From Asterias amurensis (taxonomy: Eukaryota > Echinodermata > Asteroidea > Forcipulatida > Asteriidae): a stretch of DNA of 64,000 nucleotides. Shown one piece after another: positions 12,522-21,500 of the stretch (positions within the stretch are counted from its first letter, which is position 1; the number at the start of each line of letters is the position of its first letter). The stretch covers positions 23,632,001-23,696,000 of the forward strand of contig NC_092650.1 in assembly GCF_032118995.1 (NCBI RefSeq), in the 5' to 3' direction. A program made the translations under genes and the position numbers. The notes beneath the pieces are model-generated. The model did no database searches, had not been told where the DNA came from, and saw nothing but the letters and a program-made list of their open reading frames with translations.

Positions 12522-15500
12522 ATTATTGTTATTATTCACAGTTTTGACTTATAACTTACATATCTCCAGTAGCCGGCGTCCATGAACTATAGTTGATGGT
12601 GAAACTATGATCACATGTAGATAAGGCAGTCACAGGATTGTCACGAGACCCAGTTGAGCAGGATGATGTTGTCCCGATTGCATAAATACTAGTTGTAGCT
12701 CCTAGAACCAAGTCATATAAGTTAAGTATATTATAAAGGGGTACAACACACCGATTAGAGTCAGCAAATATGTAAATTTTTTCTTATTCTTCTCGCATGG
12801 AAAACTATCAGCAGCCGATTTTACGAAACTTTACGCAACAGCTTAAAGCCCGGTTCATACTTCCTGTGAATGCGAAGCGGATGCGAATTAAGCGAATGCG
12901 AAGCGGATGCGAAGCGAATGCGAAGCGGATGCGAAGCGAATGCAAAGCGAATGCGAAGCGAATGCGAAGCGAATGCATTCGCAGGAAGTATGAACCGGGC
13001 TTAGTCCACTTGCGCAACGTTTATGGCTGCAGGCAAGACTTCCTTATTATGTTGAAGTTTGTATACACTTTACGTGTTCTTATCAGTAACGATTTCAAAT
13101 ATTCTAATTGTGTCATACAATGAGTTATGAAAACACACATTTTCTGCGTTATTTGTGTTACTAAGGCAGTGCAAGTATTTAACAATGTTTTCTGTTGTTC
13201 AAACTTTGCACATAACTATTCTGTAAATACTGTGCATGTAACGAAATGTTGAAGACAACATTTTCCTCAAAGGGGGGGAATGATGTGACGGTCATAGAAA
13301 TGGTACCAAGAGAAGCGCCCTCTTTTGAAAAGCATTTCAATTTTCAAGCCTCCGCCACCCCGATTCTGAAAATTCAGTGAAGACTTGACAACACCTTTGT
13401 CTTCGTCTCTCTTACAGAAATAAAAGGGTCACTACTAAATTGCACCGACCGTAAAGAAAACAAACTGTCATAGCCTCTATCTAAACGATAGGGTCACAAT
13501 TAAATTAAAAGATGGGTAGCAAACTCACGATTTACGACTGCAGAAGCAGTTGCTGACACAACACCTAGTCTTATTCTGTCGATGTAGGGATGACCACTGC
13601 CTAGAGCTGGGAGATGGGTGGGTTGGTAGGAGCTCTTCGTTAGGATCTGAATTTCAGTGAAGTCTCTGATGTTCGTATAGACGGTATCCGTACTGCCCTG
13701 GACTGTCGGTGATTCTAAGGTAGTGGTGCCCTTCCTTAGGGTTGCAAGATGCTCTGACAACACAGGTGCTTGACTTGTGCCCACTGTTGTTTAAGTAATT
13801 ACACAAAAATTAAAGGTATATTATAAACATTTAGACAAATACAACAAATAAAGAGCAGATTAAAATGCTTTTTGGTGAACATTCACAACTATGGGTACAC
13901 TCTTACAAGACACCGAGTGACAACTATACAGATTGAGTGGCCCTGGCGGCCTTACACTTTCGTATACTACAGTATCTGTGTAGAGCACAGAGGAAGAGTC
14001 CTATATAGGGCTAACAGATTAAGTAAATCTTTGCAGATCTTGTACTCGACAATCTCAAGAACATTTTATTCACCATTGACGCAGCGATTAATTATAAAAT
14101 TGAAAAAAAATCAAAGGTGGGAAAACTGCTTCATCGGTGGTTGTGTTCATAAAATGGACACACACAAAATGTGAAGACCTACCCATGATTGTGGTTTTAC
14201 ACTTCTGTTCTGTAAGAACATCAGTCTGTATTGTTAGATTCGTAGCTAACGCTTACAAAACGTTAAACACGATATCAATATTCACTCACTTGTTCTACAG
14301 TCAGTTCCAGAAAACCCAGCGGTACAAGTACACGCTCCATTTAAGCAGGACCCTGGGTAGCAGGCGTTGCTGTCTGTCCTCCATGAACATTGCTCTGTGA
14401 GGAAATAGTTTTGAAAACAAGATTTTAAGTGTAAGTAATTCAGTTAATATTCCTGAATCCTGACAACAAATCTCTGATGGGTTTACGGTCCACACTTTGA
14501 CAACTTGCGCGTCAGAACTAACTCAGACCCCTGTGTACATTTCTTAGACCCGTTGGGTATACACATATGACAGAAACCTGCATTAAATATAAAAGTGAAC
14601 ATTTTACATGTAGTTAGTATTGCCAATAGCACTCGATTGAGCAGCTCCATGCAATAGATGGATTGCAGTACACGTCATCGACCGCCATCTTTGATAACAA
14701 GGGAAATGTGCACGCGAGTACACACTGCGCTTGCACTTTTCCCTTGTTAATACATTAAAGATGGCGGTCATTGGCACACTGCAATCCATCTATAAGATCC
14801 CAAAGATCGTACGAGTGACCCATACGTGAATACGATCTGACATTTCATTTTCAGTTCATCTGGTCTAAAAAAAAACACATTCACCTCTAACTAGGCCCTT
14901 TGTGTAATGACTTCAATTCAAAACACTCTACCCATTAAACCGTAAGTAGTAAGTAAGTAGTAAAAAGTAGGATGTTATGGTGGAAGTTTTTACGGATAAC
15001 TTTCCGTATGACGCCACCACTTTTTCACTCATTTATACTAAAAGGGATATCTCATTAAGGTAAATTAGATACTATATTATTTCATATCGAATGAAAAAGT
15101 GGTGGCGCCATACGAAAACTTTTCCGTTGTTACTCACTGTTGCATTGTGTCTGGTCGTCTGACTTCTTGTAGGCGTAACCAAAACTTGCGCCATATTCAC
15201 CGTCGCAGTTGTCGCATTTCTGATTATACATATTACTGCAGAACCCTGCCAGACAGTTGTCAATCTGTGTACACACTTCACAAATGAAATTTATGATTAA
15301 AACACTCATGAATTACATTATTCCACGAAGAATTCCACGAAACAGTTTACTTCTACCTCCATGGTTACAGTACAGTGGCATCTTTTATTCCTCAAAATAG
15401 TTATCACTGCAGTCTGTAGCCAAAGGTTGGACTCCTCCGTTAGGAACTCAAATTTATTTTTGGACATAGTGTCATCCATGCACGTTACTCATCCAGGAAA

Positions 15501-18500
15501 TTGTGATCTCAAATCAGGCAAAAATATGAACAAATTGTAGTCCAAATTGGGTTTGACAGAAGCTTTATTATACCCAGGACGTCAGTGCACGTGCATTGGC
15601 TATGAGACGACCATGCAGCAGGAAGGCAGGCTATGGATACCATAGCGAATACAGTGCGCCACCAAGAGGTCATACAGTGCCATTATTATGGGGAAATCTC
15701 GATGTCCCCTGTATTTACCCTCAAGGATAAAGACAGGCACTTGCTTTTTCAGAACAGATGATTTCATTGGATAAACTTGCAGTGACGTATAAGCTATTTA
15801 TATCTGTGTTTTGAATGGTCCGAGGTGACGTTTGGCATCCCTCGAAGTGACGTCCAATGACAAGCTGCATTGACGACGTCCTAAAATCGTAATTCTTCCA
15901 AGGGAGTTAATGCAAAAGTAAAACACCATTTTGTACTTACAATTACAGCGCGGTGAGTAGTAGCCGCGATTACAATAACTGCAATAATCAGGATTGGTGC
16001 AAGTACCTCCGTTCTGACAAGTGGTAGATCCAAAACATATTGCTAAAAATAAAGAAGGGGGATGGATACCACTGGTTAAGCCCGTATTAAATAGTTTAAC
16101 CTTAAAGGTAAATTGTCAGTAGGCCTATCCAATTCCATTTCCCCCCGTCTTACTAACTAAAAGGTAGTGACCAAACAATGTTTTTTTTTTTTCAATTAGC
16201 ATAGCGTTGATGCAAAGGGAAGAGTTTAAAAAAAGATACACGACAACTTTTGCTGACTGAAGTTTATACTGATGAGATTGAGAACAAGAAACTTGACTTT
16301 GTTTCCAATTCCAAACAGAAGTGTGAACAGTATTAAACCATGTGAAAACGTACATGAAAGACAGCGGGGGGGGAGGGGGATATACAACCAATCTTGAAAG
16401 TAGAGTGGTCCATTAAAAAAGCATAGCTTGTCGAGAGTGAGCTACAATGTATCGGGACCCTCAAACGATAGGAAGGACCCAAGCTACAACAAACATAGCT
16501 ATACATAAGAATAAACATTAAATTGCACTTCTAAATGACGACAGTTCAATCAATGACTTCGGTTTAACATTAATTAATTAATTTACTCAATTGTTCTTCT
16601 AACTGACAAACCTTTTTGATCAATTTGTTGTTCTGTACTCAGGTACATTTTAAATTAGTTTCAATTGTTTTCGTTGTTGTACTTACATGTTTTTTTGCCA
16701 TCTCTTTTTATTATCTATATTTTTTAAACCCTGTCGTATTGTGTTCACCCATAAGACCTTTATGATGATACCTCCATCTTGGCCACGTTCCTCGCACCCA
16801 ATAACAATAATGAATGCTAATAATCATTTTGCAATTAGCAACCAGACTATTTTGTTCTTCCAGCCTCGGTTTGGTAACATTGATATCAATGGGAGAGATT
16901 CAAGATGGCTGCACCATGATATTGGTCTATTTTCTCTAAGTTATCAATGTAATTTTTACAACTTTTATTGTATCAACATTAATTTGAGCTGTTTTTATCT
17001 AATTTGATTTTTAATAAATAAACCATTTCATTCAATCAATGAATAAACGAAGAAAGAACTGAACATTTCAGTTTAACTTACGGGTGGGACAGTTGGCACC
17101 AACATCCCCCTGCCATCCAACACAACACTTATAGCAGGTAATATCTCTGCAAATTAAGCAAAAAGTATGAAAAAAGGGTCAATTCTGCAATTCAGTGCAT
17201 AAGACATCACACTATAAACGGTAAGAATTATAATGTACAGTGCAGGTTAAACTAATTCCCCCGATTTGCAGATTATTCATCCCGTAAAAAGATGGACCAA
17301 CAATTGAATTTAAGGCATACAACGCCTTCGATTAAACCTACAAAATTATAAAATATTATATATGTAATTATAAAAATACATTTTTATATTAAAAAACGCA
17401 CAAAATTACCTGAAATAATTATACAGATAACAGCAGTTTTCAATATTGCAGTTTTATAAGCTGAAATAAACTGTACAAGCTTTAAGAAATGCAGATTTAA
17501 AATCGGCCATAACATGAAGTTAATCATACGGAATCTTTAATACAGTTGTTGTATTTATAAATAAACGTTATTTAAAGTTACCTGGAAATAGAATTTTTTT
17601 TTTTTCAAACATAAGAGTATATGCTTACGAACAATAAAACATTTTTTTTAGTAATTGTTTGTCACGATTTATATGTTTAAAAAATATATAAAGTTGTTTG
17701 GGGGCTGACTCCGCCTACCCCTTTTGTGACGTCAATCGAGGCAGACTTTGCCTGCAATGCGTGTAGTAAACACACGTGCAAAGTACATGTACGTCCAAGT
17801 CGTGAGTTGGTACATTTCAAAAAGTGTTTTTCTGCATTCAGCAGCAATACACCTGGTCGGCATTGCTGGGGAAAAAAACAAAACAAAAACGTACAAACTC
17901 ACGACTTGGTCCGTACATGTACTTTGCAATTGTGTTTACTCTACGCATTACAGGCAAAGTCTGCCTCAATTGACGTCACGAACAGCGCCCTCTCGGGTCG
18001 GGGTCTACTCTTAAATTTGTAAACAACATAAGAACTGATTGTTTAAAACCTTAGTTAACTGTTTGTTCACATTCCACTCATTAAAACACATATACATTTG
18101 TGTATTAGTGACAAAAGCTTTATTTTGAAAAAATACCACTTCCAGGTGACTTTAAAGTACTTTCAAAATCACTTAGGGAATCCAAGCTACATACATAATG
18201 CTTTCTTTTTAAAATCTTTTTATTTTATTTATTATGGTTATAATTGTAGAGCTTATGGCACTCAACGTTTTTCGGCACAGACAATCAGTTTGGCAGCAGA
18301 AGATAACTTGTATCGCGGCTTTAGACGGATGCAAGCCTTAATAATACAGATATGAGGTATTTAAAGATCAAAAATACATTTTATTCGACTTTTGTCCAGT
18401 TATGCTATAAAGCCCTGGCATGTAACTTCCTCATTCAGTCTGTAATAAATCAATTAAGTTGAAACGTTCTGGTTATTCAGTGAACAGTACTATAGAGTGA

Positions 18501-21500
18501 TGTTTATTAAAAGCAAAGAATACCAGCCGTTTGGTTTTTTTGGAACCGTTCGAATGTTTTAGTCTTTTAAAGCCATTGGACACTTTCTGAACAGAACAAA
18601 GTTCACAGATTTACAAATAACTTACAGGGTTTACAGAAGGTAATGGTGAAAGACTTCCCTTGTAATATTATTCCATGAAATGCTTTACTTTTTGAGAAAA
18701 CATTAAAACAATATCAATTCTCGATATCGAGAATAACAGATTTATTTAAAACACATGTCATGACACGGCGAAACGTGCGGAAACAAGGGTGGGTTTTCCC
18801 GTTATTTTCTCCCGACTCCGATGACCGATTGAGCCCAATTTCTCACAGGTTTGTTAGGTTATATATATAAGTTATGATACACGAAGTGTGGGCCTTCGGA
18901 CAACACTGTTTGCCGATGTCAAAATTTCCTTTTCAAAAGGACGTTTTTGAGATATCGTCGAAAATCCGGAGCGAGCTCAGGAATAATCCCTAACTGAAAT
19001 ACACCATCTGAGAAGCTTTACTGACAGTAACTCTTCTCAGATTCAAGTTTATCATAACGACTTATATCTGTTTACATCACCACATTACTTCGAAGAAAAA
19101 TGTTTCTCAAAATGCTTTACACTTTCGAAAGATGCTGTAGGCTTCTAATCAATGTTTTGTTGCCATAATTGTAAAAGTGATGATCAAACACGATTCGAAA
19201 ATTCATCTGCATCCGCCATTTTTGTTCATATTGAACTATTTTATCTAACTTATTTCATTTCCATGTCATAAAAAAAATTGTCAATTGATAATCCAGTAGA
19301 TTGATTGATTGGGATAATGTGAGGCTTTACGGCAATGCATGACAAGTTTATTGTACCTATACAATGTTGATTGTTTCCCATTTTCAGTATTAAAGACCCA
19401 AATAATTGTGGCGTCAACAGCTTAAGGCACTGGACTCGTTTGGTAATTGTCAAAGACCTGTATTCTCACTTGGTGTATCCCAACATATGCATAAAATAAC
19501 CAACCTGTGAAAATTTGGACTCAACTGGTCATCGAATTCGGAAGAGAATAATGAAAGAAAAACACCCTTGTTGCATTACTTTGTGCGCTTTCAGATGCAC
19601 AACAAAATGCCTCAACTGGAGTCTCTTATTATTTAAGTGATAAATAATATTCTCAAGAACTACGTTACTTCAGAGGGAGCCGTTTCTCTCAATTATGTAT
19701 ACTATCAACAGCTCTCCATTGCTCATTACCAAGTAAGTTTTAATGCATACAATTAATTTTAGTAATAGTACTATCGTGTCCGAGGCCTTTAAAACAAAAA
19801 GATAAACACCTACCGCCATTATGAACCTACATTGAAAAGCGCCATAAGCACACATCGAGTATAGGCCTACGTAAGACATCGGGGAAATTGGCTGAGCAAC
19901 TGGACAAACACAATGCTTGTTATAAAACTGTTGACTCCAGATGTGGACTACTTTTCCACAAACCTGTATCTGGTACAGCGGCTACCTCCCCAAAATCCAC
20001 AAGAGGTTGTGTAGCGTTGAGAGCACCCGTACGAGCAAACACTGCCACTGTAAACAAGGAAAACAAAACATCGTTCACCAAAAATAACGAATAAGACTTC
20101 TTTTCGAAATTTAAAATAAACTTGACATTTTATTCAAGAAGAATCATTGTACTTGGGTTGTATAACGTCTGGATATAAGCCTCAAAGTTGTTCTTCTACT
20201 GCTGGGACTAGAGAAGCACTAAGTATACGATGCTTACGGATGTGTAGTAAAAACCAAAACAATAATAACTATATTAAATATCTACCCAAATTACAATGGT
20301 ATTGTGGTTTAAGGCCTTTTCACACGAGGAAAATAAGCAGGGGGTCCTTGGTCTTAAGGACACAACGTTGTTTAATCCACATCGTGTGAAAGGTACCTCT
20401 GCTTAAATAGGCACGGGTCCCTGGTCTTTTTAAGACCGAGGTCCAGACCTCCGTCTTAAAAACACAACGTTGCGAAAACTATACCACGATCGTCCGTGTG
20501 TGCTGTGTGAATGAATATTGCTTGGGTAACGAAGAACCCTGGTGTGGCTGGAGCTACCACGCATGCGCGCAAGAAGAAACACATGGAGCAAGAAAAATCA
20601 AGATGTTCGATCCCGTTATACGACAACGTTAATCCTTTGAGCATGTTTATGAGAACGTGTGTGCACGACTCCTTCAAGAGAGGAAGTTTTCAATGTTTAG
20701 CATGAAATCGTTGAGATATCACAACTACACGTTCATTTTTCGTCCAAAAACAATTTTTTTTTTTAGGGGCCGTCGATTCACGACAGTGCAGGAAAATGTT
20801 TGGTACATACATGTACGTTGGCGATGCGGATATCAGTGAAATGGACAATAAACAATGTTGACCTTTAGCACCACAAAAGACGAATGTTCTGAGACACGCG
20901 ACGTTGGTTTCTGCGCCGTGTGAAAGGTCCTGTTTGAGTTTGACCAACGTCCTTGGTCAAGACAACTGGCACCGGAGACCAAGGACCCTAGTTTGTCGTG
21001 TGAAAAGGGCTTTAGGCGTATGACAGTGTCCTATTACAGTGTAGTGCACTTTGTAGGTTACGCGGCGTTAAAAGACAGCAAAAACAGCAACGAAGATGTT
21101 GTTGTAAAAGCACATACAGTTTTTAAATTGTTACTCATATTCTAAACATGAAAATACCAGGAGACGGAAAATTTAATTACGGTGATTTTGACACCTCGTT
21201 TGTTACAATCGGTCGAGTGTTGTTGTTATAAGTGCTTACAAGTGAAAAGTGCCCATTCCCATTGTTGCAGTAACTCCTATAGACAAGAACAGCTTTTAAA
21301 AATTCCCGCCATTTTAGCTTTACGCTGAATCAGAAGAGAGATCAATGATGTCAATAGGAGTTACTGCAACAAAGGAAATGGGCACTTTTCACCTGTAAGC
21401 ACATACCGCGACATCAATACTCGACCGATTTAAACAATCGCCGCAATAAAACTTTCCGTCTCCTTGTATTTCCACTTTTCGAATACGATTAACAATGTTA

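Noticed and set aside
12403-12585. Poly-Leu/Pro ORF
   Set aside because: A translation of the triplet repeat.
12808-13017. Arg/Phe-rich repetitive ORFs on both strands
   Set aside because: Translations of the minisatellite core of a TIR element.
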